This document shows, in pieces, positions 46,219 through 58,799 of a DNA stretch of 64,000 nucleotides. This stretch comes from Hydrangea macrophylla (lineage: Eukaryota > Streptophyta > Magnoliopsida > Cornales > Hydrangeaceae). The stretch spans positions 49,216,600 to 49,280,599 of the forward strand of contig CM066984.1 in the NCBI GenBank assembly GCA_033977485.1, given 5' to 3'. A program made the translations under genes and the position numbers. Numbering within the stretch: position 1 is the stretch's first letter; the number at the start of each line of letters is the position of its first letter. Below the pieces are notes generated by a model. It searched no databases and had not been told where the DNA came from. It worked only from the letters and a program-made list of their open reading frames with translations.

Positions 46219-47375
46219 TGATGAGAATCAACAAGCACCATCAAAGGATCCATTGCATGTTCCAGTCGGGCCTATTACTATAGCGAGATCCAAGAGATCA
46301 AAGAAGCATTCAATGGGATGATTCAAGAAATGTGGGGTGATTCTAAAACGCGCCACTCCAAGTTTGGCCCAAAGGAAGATGACGGAACAATAAAATTAAT
46401 CCAAGCTATTGGGACTGATGTGTGGAAAGGAAGGATTAGTTGGCTTATATTTTAATTATCTTCTTTCTTATTATGAGACAAAGAATAGTCTCCTTTTTTC
46501 TTTAATTTAGGCTTATAGGCTGAAAGGAAGTAATTATCTTTGTTTTCTTTTTCATTTTAGGTTATATTTTCTTACTTTGGAATGTAGGCTGGAATTAGGG
46601 GAGATTATTCTAGACTATTTCTAAGCCTGTTTCAGCCATGCTTATATCAAGCATTCACTCAATGTAATGCAGGAACATCATTTCCAATCAATGGATTAAT
46701 AAAAATTCAAAAGTTGAGCATTGCTCCTCCCCTTGTTCTTCACATAACACCATGAACTTATCAAGGTCTTCCTTGTGGCGTTCACAAACATGAATGCATG
46801 TGGTTTGCGTTTCTTTATAAACGTTGGTTCATAGGTTCACTATTATTGGAATACCTGTGGTTTGCATTTCTTTATAAATGTTGGGTCACAGGTTCACTAT
46901 CAAACAATCCGATTTTATCTTTTCTGGGTAAAACATGTCAATATTGTCGTTGGGTCTCAAAGCAAGTCTATTGAGGTTCGCATCATTTGGTATCAGAGCT
47001 CAGGCTCTAAAATCAGGTTATCTATCCCTTTTGTTTTCGTGTCTTTTGTCACCTTATCCATTTTCATTTTGAGTGTTCTATCCTTTATCTTTGAATCTCC
47101 TTCTTTCTTTTATGTCGTCGTGTTCTTAAAAAAAAAAAAAAAAAAGAAAGAAATCTGATTCGTTGTATTCTTCATTCCTTTGTCCTTGTTCTTGTTTATG
47201 TCGTGTCGTGCACCAATTCAAAAAAAAAAAAAAACAAGTTTGGTTTTGTTTTAGTTTTTATTTCCATGTTTCCGAAAAAAAAAAAAAAGTTTTTATTTCC
47301 TTGTTCTTGTTTGAATCGTGCACCAAGAGTTACCCAAAAAAAAAATTCAAGCAAATCCTTTGAAGAGAGGGGGAA
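46219..47375 (+). repeat. Satellite unit U38 (variant C, long)
   Basis: LTR 46219-46985, internal 46986-47375 (390 bp). GTCGGGCC, ACTATAGCGAG, AAACGCGCC, GATGACGGAAC and TATATCAAG. The internal region has the 34-bp insertion and 24-bp deletion. Confidence 0.96.
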
Positions 47376-48516
47376 TGATGAGAATCAACAAGCACCATCA
47401 AAGGATCCATTGCATGTTCCAGTCGGGCCTATTACTATAGCGAGATCCAAGAGATCAAAGAAGCATTCAATGGGATGATTCAAGAAATGTGGGGTGATTC
47501 TAAAACGCGCCACTCCAAGTTTGGCCCAAAGGAAGATGACGGAACAATAAAATTAATCCAAGCTATTGGGACTGATGTGTGGAAAGGAAGGATTAGTTGG
47601 CTTATATTTTAATTATCTTCTTTCTTATTATGAGACAAAGAATAGTCTCCTTTTTTCTTTAATTTAGGCTTATAGGCTGAAAGGAAGTAATTATCTTTGT
47701 TTCCTTTTTCATTTTAGGTTATTTTTTCTTACTTAGGAATGTAGGCTGGAATTAGGGGAGATTATTCTAGACTATTTCTAAACTTGTTTCAGCCATGCTT
47801 ATATAAAGCATTCACTCAATGTAATGCAGGAACATCATCTCCAATCAATGGATTAATAAAAATTCAGAAGTTGAGCATTGCTCCTCCCCTTGTTCTTCAC
47901 ATAACACCATGAACTTATCAAGGTCTTCCTTGTGGCGTTCACAAACATGAATACCTGTGGTTTGCGTTTCTTTATAAACGTTGGTTCGTAGGTTCACTAT
48001 TATTGGAATACCTGTGGTTTGCATTTCTTTATAAATGTTGGGTCACAGGTTCACTATCAAACAATCTGATTTTAGCTTTTCTGGGTAAAACATGTCAATA
48101 TTGTCGTTGGGTCTCAAAGCAAGTCTATTGAGGTTCGCATCATTTGGTATCAGAGCTCAGGCTCTAAAATCAGGTTATCGATATCTTTTGTTTTCGTGTC
48201 TTTTGTCACCTTATCCATTTTTGATTTGAGTGTTCTATCCTTTAACTTTGAGTCTCCTTCTTTCTTTTATGTCGTCGTGTTCTTAAAAAGAAAAAGAAAG
48301 AAAGAAATCTGATTCGTTGTATTCTTCATTCCTTTGTCCTTGTTCTTGTTTATGTTGTGTCGTGCACCAAGTCAAAAAAAAAAAAACAAGTTTGCTTTTG
48401 TTTTAGTTTTTATTTCCTTGTTCTTGTTTGAGTCGTGCACCAAGAGTTACCCAAAAAAAAAATTCAAGCAAATCCTTTGATGTATTCGAGGGCAAATCCT
48501 TTGAAGAGAGGGGGAA
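47376..48516 (+). repeat. Satellite unit U39 (C-to-B chimera)
   Basis: LTR 47376-48142, internal 48143-48516. The left ~200 bp is C-type (AAACGCGCC, GATGACGGAAC). From GGTTATTTTTTC (~47718) it is B-type, resembling U34/U41. Confidence 0.95.
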
Positions 48517-49659
48517 TGATGAGAATCAACAAGCACCATCAAAGGATCCATTGCATGTTCCAGTCAGGCCTATTACTAGAGAGAGATCCAAGAGATCAAA
48601 GAAGCAATCAATGGGATGATTCAAGAAATGTGGGGTGATTCTAAAACGAGCCACTCCATGTTTGGCCCAAAGGAAGATGATGGAGCAATAAAATTAATCC
48701 AAGCTATTGGGACTGATGTGTGGAATGGAGGGATTAGTTGGCTTATATTTTAATTATCTTCTTTCTTATTATGAGACAAAGAATAGTCTCCTTTTTTCTT
48801 TAATTTAGGCTTATAGGCTGAAAGGAAGTAATTATCTTTGTTTCCTTTTTCATTTTAGGTTATATTTTCTTACTTTGGAATGTAGGCTGGAATTAGGGGA
48901 GATTATTCTAGACTATTTCTAAACTTGTTTCAGCCATGCTTATATAAAGCATTCACTCAATGTAATGCAGGAACATCATCTCCAATCAATGGATTAATAA
49001 AAATTCAGAAGTTGAGCATTGCTCCTCCCCTTGTTCTTCACATAACACCATGAACTTATCAAGGTCTTCCTTGTGGCGTTCACAAACATGAATACCTGTG
49101 GTTTGCGTTTCTTTATAAACGTTGGTTCGTAGGTTCACTATTATTGGAATACCTGTGGTTTGCATTTCTTTATAAATGTTGGGTCACAGGTTCACTATCA
49201 AACAATCTGATTTTAGCTTTTCTGGGTAAAACATGTCAATATTGTCGTTGGGTCTCAAAGCAAGTCTATTGAGGTTCGCATCATTTGGTATCAGAGCTCA
49301 GGCTCTAAAATCAGGTTATCGATATCTTTTGTTTTCGTGTCTTTGTCACCTTATCCATTTTTGATTTGAGTGTTCTATCCTTTAACTTTGAGTCTCCTTC
49401 TTTCTTTTATGTCGTCGTGTTCTTAAAAAGAAAAAGAAAGAAAGAAATCTGATTCGTTGTATTCTTCATTCCTTTGTCCTTGTTCTTGTTTATGTTGTGT
49501 CGTGCACCAAGTCAAAAAAAAAAAAAACAAGTTTGCTTTTGTTTTAGTTTTTATTTCCTTGTTCTTGTTTGAGTCGTGCACCAAGAGTTACCCAAAAATA
49601 AAAATTTCAAGCAAATCCTTTGATGTATTCGAGGGCAAATCCTTTGAAGAGAGGGGGAA
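48517..49659 (+). repeat. Satellite unit U40
   Basis: LTR 48517-49283, internal 49284-49659. Copy of U33 with the same GTCTTTGTCACC and CAAAAATAAAAATTTC. Confidence 0.96.
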
Positions 49660-50802
49660 TGATGAGAATCAACAAGCACCATCAAAGGATCCATTGCATG
49701 TTCCAGTCAGGCCTATTACTAGAGAGAGATCCAAGAGATCAAAGAAGCAATCAATGGGATGATTCAAGAAATGTGGGGTGATTCTAAAACGAGCCACTCC
49801 ATGTTTGGCCCAAAGGAAGATGATGGAGCAATAAAATTAATCCAAGCTATTGGGACTGATGTGTGGAATGGAAGGATTAGTTGGCTTATATTTTAATTAT
49901 CTTCTTTCTTATTATGAGACAAAGAATAGTCTCCTTTTTTCTTTAATTTAGGCTTATAGGCTGAAAGGAAGTAATTATCTTTGTTTCCTTTTTCATTTTA
50001 GGTTATTTTTTCTTACTTAGGAATGTAGGCTGGAATTAGGGGAGATTATTCTAGACTATTTCTAAACTTGTTTCAGCCATGCTTATATAAAGCATTCACT
50101 CAATGTAATGCAGGAACATCATCTCCAATCAATGGATTAATAAAAATTCAGAAGTTGAGCATTGCTCCTCCCCTTGTTCTTCACATAACACCATGAACTT
50201 ATCAAGGTCTTCCTTGTGGCGTTCACAAACATGAATACCTGTGGTTTGCGTTTCTTTATAAACGTTGGTTCGTAGGTTCACTATTATTGGAATACCTGTG
50301 GTTTGCATTTCTTTATAAATGTTGGGTCACAGGTTCACTATCAAACAATCAGATTTTAGCTTTTCTGGGTAAAACATGTCAATATTGTCGTTGGGTCTCA
50401 AAGCAAGTCTATTGAGGTTCGCATCATTTGGTATCAGAGCTCAGGCTCTAAAATCAGGTTATCGATATCTTTTGTTTTCGTGTCTTTTGTCACCTTATCC
50501 ATTTTTGATTTGAGTGTTCTATCCTTTAACTTTGAGTCTCCTTCTTTCTTTTATGTCGTCGTGTTCTTAAAAAGAAAAAGAAAGAAAGAAATCTGATTCG
50601 TTGTATTCTTCATTCCTTTGTCCTTGTTCTTGTTTATGTTGTGTCGTGCACCAAGTCAAAAAAAAAAAAAACAAGTTTGCTTTTGTTTTAGTTTTATTTC
50701 CTTGTTCTTGTTAGAGTCGTGCACCAAGAGTTACCCAAAAAAAAAAAATTCAAGCAAATCCTTTGATGTATTCGAGGGCAAATCCTTTGAAGAGAGGGGG
50801 AA
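49660..50802 (+). repeat. Satellite unit U41
   Basis: LTR 49660-50426, internal 50427-50802. Copy of U34 (GGTTATTTTTTC, CAATCAGATTTT, CTTGTTAGAGTCG). Confidence 0.96.
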
Positions 50803-51942
50803 TGATGAGAATCAACAAGCACCATCAAAGGATCCATTGCATGTTCAGTCAGGCCTATTACTAGAGAGAGATCCAAGAGATCAAAGAAGCAATCAATGGG
50901 ATGATTCAAGAAATGTGGGGTGATTCTAAAACGAGCCACTCCATGTTTGGCCCAAAGGAAGATGATGGAGCAATAAAATTAATCCAAGCTATTGGGACTG
51001 ATGTGTGGAATGGAGGGATTAGTTGGCTTATATTTTAATTATCTTCTTTCTTATTATGAGACAAAGAATAGTCTCCTTTTTTCTTTAATTTAGGCTTATA
51101 GGCTGAAAGGAAGTAATTATCTTTGTTTCCTTTTTCATTTTAGGTTATATTTTCTTACTTTGGAATGTAGGCTGGAATTAGGGGAGATTATTCTAGACTA
51201 TTTCTAAACCTGTTTCAGCCATGCTTATATAAAGCATTCACTCAATGTAATGCAGGAACATCATCTCCAATCAATGGATTAATAAAAATTCAGAAGTTGA
51301 GCATTGCTCCTCCCCTTGTTCTTCACATAACACCATGAACTTATCAAGGTCTTCCTTGTGGCGTTCACAAACATGAATACCTGTGGTTTGCGTTTCTTTA
51401 TAAACGTTGGTTCGTAGGTTCACTATTATTGGAATACCTGTGGTTTGCATTTCTTTATAAATGTTGGGTCACAGGTTCACTATCAAACAATCTGATTTTA
51501 GCTTTTCTGGGTAAAACATGTCAATATTGTCGTTGGGTCTCAAAGCAAGTCTATTGAGGTTCGCATCATTTGGTATCCGAGCTCAGGCTCTAAAATCAGG
51601 TTATCGATATCTTTTGTTTTCGTGTCTTTTGTCACCTTATCCATTTTTGATTTGAGTGTTCTATCCTTTAACTTTGAGTCTCCTTCTTTCTTTTATGTCG
51701 TCGTGTTCTTAAAAAGAAAAAGAAAGAAAGAAATCTGATTCGTTGTATTCTTCATTCCTTTGTCCTTGTTCTTGTTTATGTTGTGTCGTGCACCAAGTCA
51801 AAAAAAAAAAAACAAGTTTGCTTTTGTTTTAGTTTTTATTTCCTTGTTCTTGTTTGAGTCGTGCACCAAGAGTTACCCAAAAAAAAAATTCAAGCAAATC
51901 CTTTAATGGATTCGAGGACAAATCCTTTGAAGAGAGGGGGAA
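50803..51942 (+). repeat. Satellite unit U42
   Basis: LTR 50803-51568, internal 51569-51942. The LTR copies U35, with the mutated PBS. The end of the internal region differs: CTTTAATGGATTCGAGGACA instead of the U35 GATGTATTCGAGGGC. Confidence 0.96.
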
Positions 51943-53084
51943 TGATGAGAATCAACAAGCACCATCAAAGGATCCATTGCATGTTCCAGTCAGGCCTATT
52001 ACTAGAGAGAGATCCAAGAGATCAAATAAGCATTCAATGGGATGATTCAAGAAATGTGGGGTGATTCTAAAACGAGCCACTCCATGTTTGGCCCAAAGGA
52101 AGATGATGGAGCAATAAAATTAATCCAAGCTATTGGGACTGATGTGTGGAATGGAAGGATTAGTTGGCTTATATTTTAATTATCTTCTTTCTTATTATGA
52201 GACAAAGAATAGTCTCCTTTTTTCTTTAATTTAGGCTTATAGGCTGAAAGGAAGTAATTATCTTTGTTTCCTTTTTCATTTTAGGTTATATTTTCTTACT
52301 TAGGAATGTAGGCTGGAATTAGGGTAGATTATTCTAGACTATTTCTAAACCTGTTTCAGCCATGCTTATATAAAGCATTCACTCAATGTAATGCAGGAAC
52401 ATCATCTCCAATCAATGGATTAATAAAAATTCAGAAGTTGAGCATTGCTCCTCCCCTTGTTCTTCACATAACACCATGAACTTATCAAGGTCTTCCTTGT
52501 GGCGTTCACAAACATGAATACCTGTGGTTTGCGTTTCTTTATAAACGTTGGTTCGTAGGTTCACTATTATTGGAATACCTGTGGTTTGCATTTCTTTATA
52601 AATGTTGGGTCACAGGTTCACTATCAAACAATCCGATTTTAGCTTTTCTGGGTAAAACATGTCAATATTGTCGTTGGGTCTCAAAGCAAGTCTATTGAGG
52701 TTCGCATCATTTGGTATCAGAGCTCAGGCTCTAAAATCAGGTTATCTATCCCTTTTGTTTTCGTGTCTTTTGTCACCTTATCCATTTTCATTTTGAGTGT
52801 TCTATCCTTTATCTTTGAATCTCCTTCTTTCTTTTAGGTCGTCGTGTTCTTAAAAAAAAAAAAAAGAAAGAAAGAAATCTGATTCGTTGTATTCTTCATT
52901 CCTTTGTCCTTGTTCTTGTTTATGTCGTGTCGTGCACCAATTCAAAAAAAAAACAAGTTTGCTTTTGTTTTAGTTTTTATTTCCTTGTTCTTGTTTGAGT
53001 CGTGCACCAAGAGTTACCCAAAAAAAAAATTTCAAGCAAATCCTTTGATGGATTCGAGGACGAATCCTTTGAAGAGAGGGGGAA
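51943..53084 (+). repeat. Satellite unit U43
   Basis: LTR 51943-52709, internal 52710-53084. Copy of U36 from TAGGGTAGATT onward. The first part differs (CATGTTCCAGTC, AAATAAGCATTC, GGAAGGATTAG). Confidence 0.96.
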
Positions 53085-54240
53085 TGATGAGAATCAACAA
53101 GCACCATCAAAGGATCCATTGCATGTTCCAGTCAGGCCTATTACTAGAGAGAGATCCAAGAGATCAAAGAAGCATTCAATGGGATGATTCAAGAAATGTG
53201 GGGTGATTCTAAAACGAGCCACTCCATGTTTGGCCCAAAGGAAGATGATGGAGCAATAAAATTAATCCAAGCTATTGGGACTGATGTGTGGAATGGAAGG
53301 ATTAGTTGGCTTATATTTTAATTATCTTCTTTCTTATTATGAGACAAAGAATAGTCTCCTTTTTTCTTTAATTTAGGCTTATAGGCTGAAAGGAAGTAAT
53401 TACCTTTGTTTCCTTTTTCATTTTTGGTTATATTTTCTTACTTAGGAATGTAGGCTGGAATTAGGGGAGATTATTCTAGACTATTTCTAAGCCTGTTTCA
53501 GCCATGCTTATATCAAGCATTCACTCAATGTAATGCAGGAACATCATTTCCAATCAATGGATTAATAAAAATTCAAAAGTTGAGCATTGCTCCTCCCCTT
53601 GTTCTTCACATAACACCATGAACTTATCAAGGTCTTCCTTGTGGCGTTCACAAACATGAATGCATGTGGTTTGCGTTTCTTTATAAACGTTGGTTCATAG
53701 GTTCACTATTATTGGAATACCTGTGGTTTGCATTTCTTTATAAATGTTGGGTCACAGGTTCACTATCAAACAATCCGATTTTATCTTTTCTGGGTAAAAC
53801 ATGTCAATATTGTCGTTGGGTCTCAAAGCAAGTCTATTGAGGTTCGCATCATTTGGTATCAGAGCTCAGGCTCTAAAATCAGGTTATCTATCCCTTTTGT
53901 TTTCGTGTCTTTTGTCACCTTATCCATTTTCATTTTGAGTGTTCTATCCTTTATCTTTGAATCTCCTTCTTTCTTTTATGTCGTCGTGTTCTTAAAAAAA
54001 AAAAAAAAAAAGAAAGAAATCTGATTCGTTGTATTCTTCATTCCTTTGTCCTTGTTCTTGTTTATGTCGTGTCGTGCACCAATTCAAAAAAAAAAAAAAC
54101 AAGTTTGGTTTTGTTTTAGTTTTTATTTCCATGTTTCCGAAAAAAAAAAAAAAGTTTTTATTTCCTTGTTCTTGTTTGAATCGTGCACCAAGAGTTACCC
54201 AAAAAAAAAATTCAAGCAAATCCTTTGAAGAGAGGGGGAA
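53085..54240 (+). repeat. Satellite unit U44 (variant C, long)
   Basis: LTR 53085-53851, internal 53852-54240 (389 bp). Second copy of U37, with TATATCAAG, the 34-bp insertion and the 24-bp deletion. Confidence 0.96.
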
Positions 54241-55385
54241 TGATGAGAATCAACAAGCACCATCAAAGGATCCATTGCATGTTCCAGTCGGGCCTATTAC
54301 TATAGCGAGATCCAAGAGATCAAAGAAGCATTCAATGGGATGATTCAAGAAATGTGGGGTGATTCTAAAACGCGCCACTCCAAGTTTGGCCCAAAGGAAG
54401 ATGACGGAACAATAAAATTAATCCAAGCTATTGGGACTGATGTGTGGAAAGGAAGGATTAGTTGACTTATATTTTAATTATCTTCTTTCTTATTATGAGA
54501 CAAAGAATAGTCTCCTTTTTTCTTTAATTTAGGCTTATAGGCTGAAAGGAAGTAATTATCTTTGTTTTCTTTTTCATTTTAGGTTATATTTTCTTACTTT
54601 GGAATGTAGGCTGGAATTAGGGGAGATTATTCTAGACTATTTCTAAGCCTGTTTCAGCCATGCTTATATCAAGCATTCACTCAATGTAATGCAGGAACAT
54701 CATTTCCAATCAATGGATTAATAAAAATTCAAAAGTTGAGCATTGCTCCTCCCCTTGTTCTTCACATAACACCATGAACTTATCAAGGTCTTCCTTGTGG
54801 CGTTCACAAACATGAATGCATGTGGTTTGCGTTTCTTTATAAACGTTGGTTCATAGGTTCACTATTATTGGAATACCTGTGGTTTGCATTTCTTTATAAA
54901 TGTTGGGTCACAGGTTCACTATCAAACAATCCGATTTTATCTTTTCTGGGTAAAACATGTCAATATTGTCGTTGGGTCTCAAAGCAAGTCTATTGAGGTT
55001 CGCATCATTTGGTATCAGAGCTCAGGCTCTAAAATCAGGTTATCTATCCCTTTTGTTTTCGTGTCTTTTGTCACCTTATCCATTTTCATTTTGAGTGTTC
55101 TATCCTTTATCTTTGAATCTCCTTCTTTCTTTTATGTCGTCGTGTTCTTAAAAAAAAAAAAAAAAAGAAAGAAATCTGATTCGTTGTATTCTTCATTCCT
55201 TTGTCCTTGTTCTTGTTTATGGCGTGTCGTGCACCAAGTCAAAAAAAAAAAAAACAAGTTTGCTTTTGTTTTAGTTTTATTTCCTTGTTCTTGTTAGAGT
55301 CGTGCACCAAGAGTTACCCAAAAAAAAAAAATTCAAGCAAATCCTTTGATGTATTCGAGGGCAAATCCTTTGAAGAGAGGGGGAA
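54241..55385 (+). repeat. Satellite unit U45 (C-to-B chimera in the internal region)
   Basis: LTR 54241-55007, internal 55008-55385. The LTR copies U38, with private AGTTGACTTAT. The internal region is C-type up to about 55190 and then U34-like: CACCAAGTC, CTTGTTAGAGTCG and GATGTATTCGAGGGC. Private TTTATGGCGTG lies near the switch. Confidence 0.95.
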
Positions 55386-56528
55386 TGATGAGAATCAACA
55401 AGCACCATCAAAGGATCCATTGCATGTTCAGTCAGGCCTATTACTAGAGAGAGATCCAAGAGATCAAAGAAGCAATCAATGGGATGATTCAAGAAATGTG
55501 GGGTGATTCTAAAACGAGCCACTCCATGTTTGGCCCAAAGGAAGATGATGGAGCAATAAAATTAATCCAAGCTATTGGGACTGATGTGTGGAATGGAGGG
55601 ATTAGTTGGCTTATATTTTAATTATCTTCTTTCTTATTATGAGACAAAGAATAGTCTCCTTTTTTCTTTAATTTAGGCTTATAGGCTGAAAGGAAGTAAT
55701 TATCTTTGTTTCCTTTTTCATTTTAGGTTATATTTTCTTACTTTGGAATGTAGGCTGGAATTAGGGGAGATTATTCTAGACTATTTCTAAACCTGTTTCA
55801 GCCATGCTTATATAAAGCATTCACTCAATGTAATGCAAGAACATCATCTCCAATCAATGGATTAATAAAAATTCAGAAGTTGAGCATTGCTCCTCCCCTT
55901 GTTCTTCACATAACACCATGAACTTATCAAGGTCTTCCTTGTGGCGTTCACAAACATGAATACCTGTGGTTTCCGTTTCTTTATAAACGTTGGTTCATAG
56001 GTTCACTATTATTAGAATACCTGTGGTTTGCATTTCTTTATAAATGTTGGGTCACAGGTTCACTATCAAACAATCCGATTTTAGCTTTTCTGGGTAAAAC
56101 ATGTCAATATTGTCGTTGGGTCTCAAAGCAAGTCTATTGAGGTTCGCATCATTTGGTATCAGAGCTCAGGCTCTAAAATCAGGGTTATCTATCCCTTTTG
56201 TTTTCGTGTCTTTTGTCACCTTATCCATTTTCATTTTGAGTGTTCTATCCTTTATCTTTGAATCTCCTTCTTTCTTTTAGGTCGTCGTGTTCTTAAAAAA
56301 AAAAAAAAGAAAGAAAGAAATCTGATTCGTTGTATTCTTCATTCCTTTGTCCTTGTTCTTGTTTATGTCGTGTCGTGCACCAATTCAAAAAAAAAACAAG
56401 TTTGCTTTTGTTTTAGTTTTTATTTCCTTGTTCTTGTTTGAGTCGTGCACCAAGAGTTACCCAAAAAAAAAAATTTCAAGCAAATCCTTTGATGGATTCG
56501 AGGACGAATCCTTTGAAGAGAGGGGGAA
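55386..56528 (+). repeat. Satellite unit U46 (B-to-C chimera in the LTR)
   Basis: LTR 55386-56151, internal 56152-56528. The left part is U35-like (CATGTTCAGTC, GGAGGGATTAG). From about 55970 it is C-type with GGTTTCCGTTTC and GGTTCATAGG. Private AATGCAAGAAC and ATTATTAGAATACC. The internal region has CAGGGTTATC. Confidence 0.95.
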
Positions 56529-57685
56529 TGATGAGAATCAACAAGCACCATCAAAGGATCCATTGCATGTTCCAGTCAGGCCTATTACTAGAGAGAGATC
56601 CAAGAGATCAAAGAAGCATTCAATGGGATGATTCAAGAAATGTGGGGTGATTCTAAAACGAGCCACTCCATGTTTGGCCCAAAGGAAGATGATGGAGCAA
56701 TAAAATTAATCCAAGCTATTGGGACTGATGTGTGGAATGGAAGGATTAGTTGGCTTATATTTTAATTATCTTCTTTCTTATTATGAGACAAAGAATAGTC
56801 TCCTTTTTTCTTTAATTTAGGCTTATAGGCTGAAAGGAAGTAATTACCTTTGTTTCCTTTTTCATTTTTGGTTATATTTTCTTACTTAGGAATGTAGGCT
56901 GGAATTAGGGGAGATTATTCTAGACTATTTCTAAGCCTGTTTCAGCCATGCTTATATCAAGCATTCACTCAATGTAATGCAGGAACATCATTTCCAATCA
57001 ATGGATTAATAAAAATTCAAAAGTTGAGCATTGCTCCTCCCCTTGTTCTTCACATAACACCATGAACTTATCAAGGTCTTCCTTGTGGCGTTCACAAACA
57101 TGAATGCATGTGGTTTGCGTTTCTTTATAAACGTTGGTTCATAGGTTCACTATTATTGGAATACCTGTGGTTTGCATTTCTTTATAAATGTTGGGTCACA
57201 GGTTCACTATCAAACAATCCGATTTTATCTTTTCTGGGTAAAACATGTCAATATTGTCGTTGGGTCTCAAAGCAAGTCTATTGAGGTTCGCATCATTTGG
57301 TATCAGAGCTCAGGCTCTAAAATCAGGTTATCTATCCCTTTTGTTTTCGTGTCTTTTGTCACCTTATCCATTTTCATTTTGAGTGTTCTATCCTTTATCT
57401 TTGAATCTCCTTCTTTCTTTTATGTCGTCGTGTTCTTAAAAAAAAAAAAAAAAAAGAAAGAAATCTGATTCGTTGTATTCTTCATTCCTTTGTCCTTGTT
57501 CTTGTTTATGTCGTGTCGTGCACCAATTCAAAAAAAAAAAAAAACAAGTTTGGTTTTGTTTTAGTTTTTATTTCCATGTTTCCGAAAAAAAAAAAAAAGT
57601 TTTTATTTCCTTGTTCTTGTTTGAATCGTGCACCAAGAGTTACCCAAAAAAAAAATTCAAGCAAATCCTTTGAAGAGAGGGGGAA
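56529..57685 (+). repeat. Satellite unit U47 (variant C, long)
   Basis: LTR 56529-57295, internal 57296-57685 (390 bp). Third copy of U37: AATTACCTTTG, TATATCAAG, 34-bp insertion, 24-bp deletion. Confidence 0.96.
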
Positions 57686-58799
57686 TGATGAGAATCAACA
57701 AGCACCATCAAAGGATCCATTGCATGTTCCAGTCGGGCCTATTACTATAGCGAGATCCAAGAGATCAAAGAAGCATTCAATGGGATGATTCAAGAAATGT
57801 GGGGTGATTCTAAAACGCGCCACTCCAAGTTTGGCCCAAAGGAAGATGACGGAACAATAAAATTAATCCAAGCTATTGGGACTGATGTGTGGAAAGGAAG
57901 GATTAGTTGGCTTATATTTTAATTATCTTCTTTCTTATTATGAGACAAAGAATAGTCTCCTTTTTTCTTTAATTTAGGCTTATAGGCTGAAAGGAAGTAA
58001 TTATCTTTGTTTTCTTTTTCATTTTAGGTTATATTTTCTTACTTTGGAATGTAGGCTGGAATTAGGGGAGATTATTCTAGACTATTTCTAAACTTGTTTC
58101 AGCCATGCTTATATAAAGCATTCACTCTATGTAATGCAGGAACGTCATGGAATCAATGGACTAATAAAAATTCAGAAGTTGAGCATTGCTCCTCCCCTTG
58201 TTCTTCACATAACACCATGAACTTATCAAGGTCTTCCTTGTGGCGTTCACAAACATGAATACCTGTGGTTTCCGTTTCTTTATAAACGTTGGTTCATAGG
58301 TTCACTATTATTGGAATACCTGTGGTTTGCATTTCTTTATAAATGTTGGGTCACAGGTTCACTATCAAACAATCCGATTTTAGCTTTTCTGGGTAAAACA
58401 TGTCAATATTGTCGTTGGGTCTCAAAGCAAGTCTATTGAGGTTCGCATCATTTGGTATCAGAGCTCAGGCTCTAAAATCAGGTTATCTATCCCTTTTGTT
58501 TTCGTGTCTTTTGTCACCTTATCCATTTTCATTTTGAGTGTTCTATCCTTTATCTTTAAATCTCCTTCTTTCTTTTAGGTCGTCGTGTTCTTAAAAAAAA
58601 AAAAGAAAGAAAGAAATCTGATTCGTTGTATTCTTCATTCCTTTGTCCTTGTTCTTGTTTATGTCGTGTCGTGCACCAATTCAAAAAAAAAAAAAAGTTT
58701 GGTTTTGTTTTAGTTTTTATTTCCTTGTTCTTGTTTGAATCGTGCACCAAGAGTTACCCAAAAAAAAAATTCAAGCAAATCCTTTGAAGAGAGGGGGAA
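57686..58799 (+). repeat. Satellite unit U48 (start of short C-derived run)
   Basis: LTR 57686-58450 (765 bp), internal 58451-58799 (349 bp). The start is U38-like. From ~58127 it has CTCTATGTAATG and AACGTCATGGAATCAATGG with a 2-bp loss. The internal region lacks the 34-bp insertion and the AC before AAGTTTGG. Confidence 0.96.

Noticed and set aside
45707..46321. 204-codon open frame across an LTR end, internal region and next LTR
   Set aside because: It is a chance frame through the PBS, A-tracts (poly-Lys) and the polyprotein relic. The equivalent frames in sister units break at different points with A-tract length, so it is not under selection as a protein.
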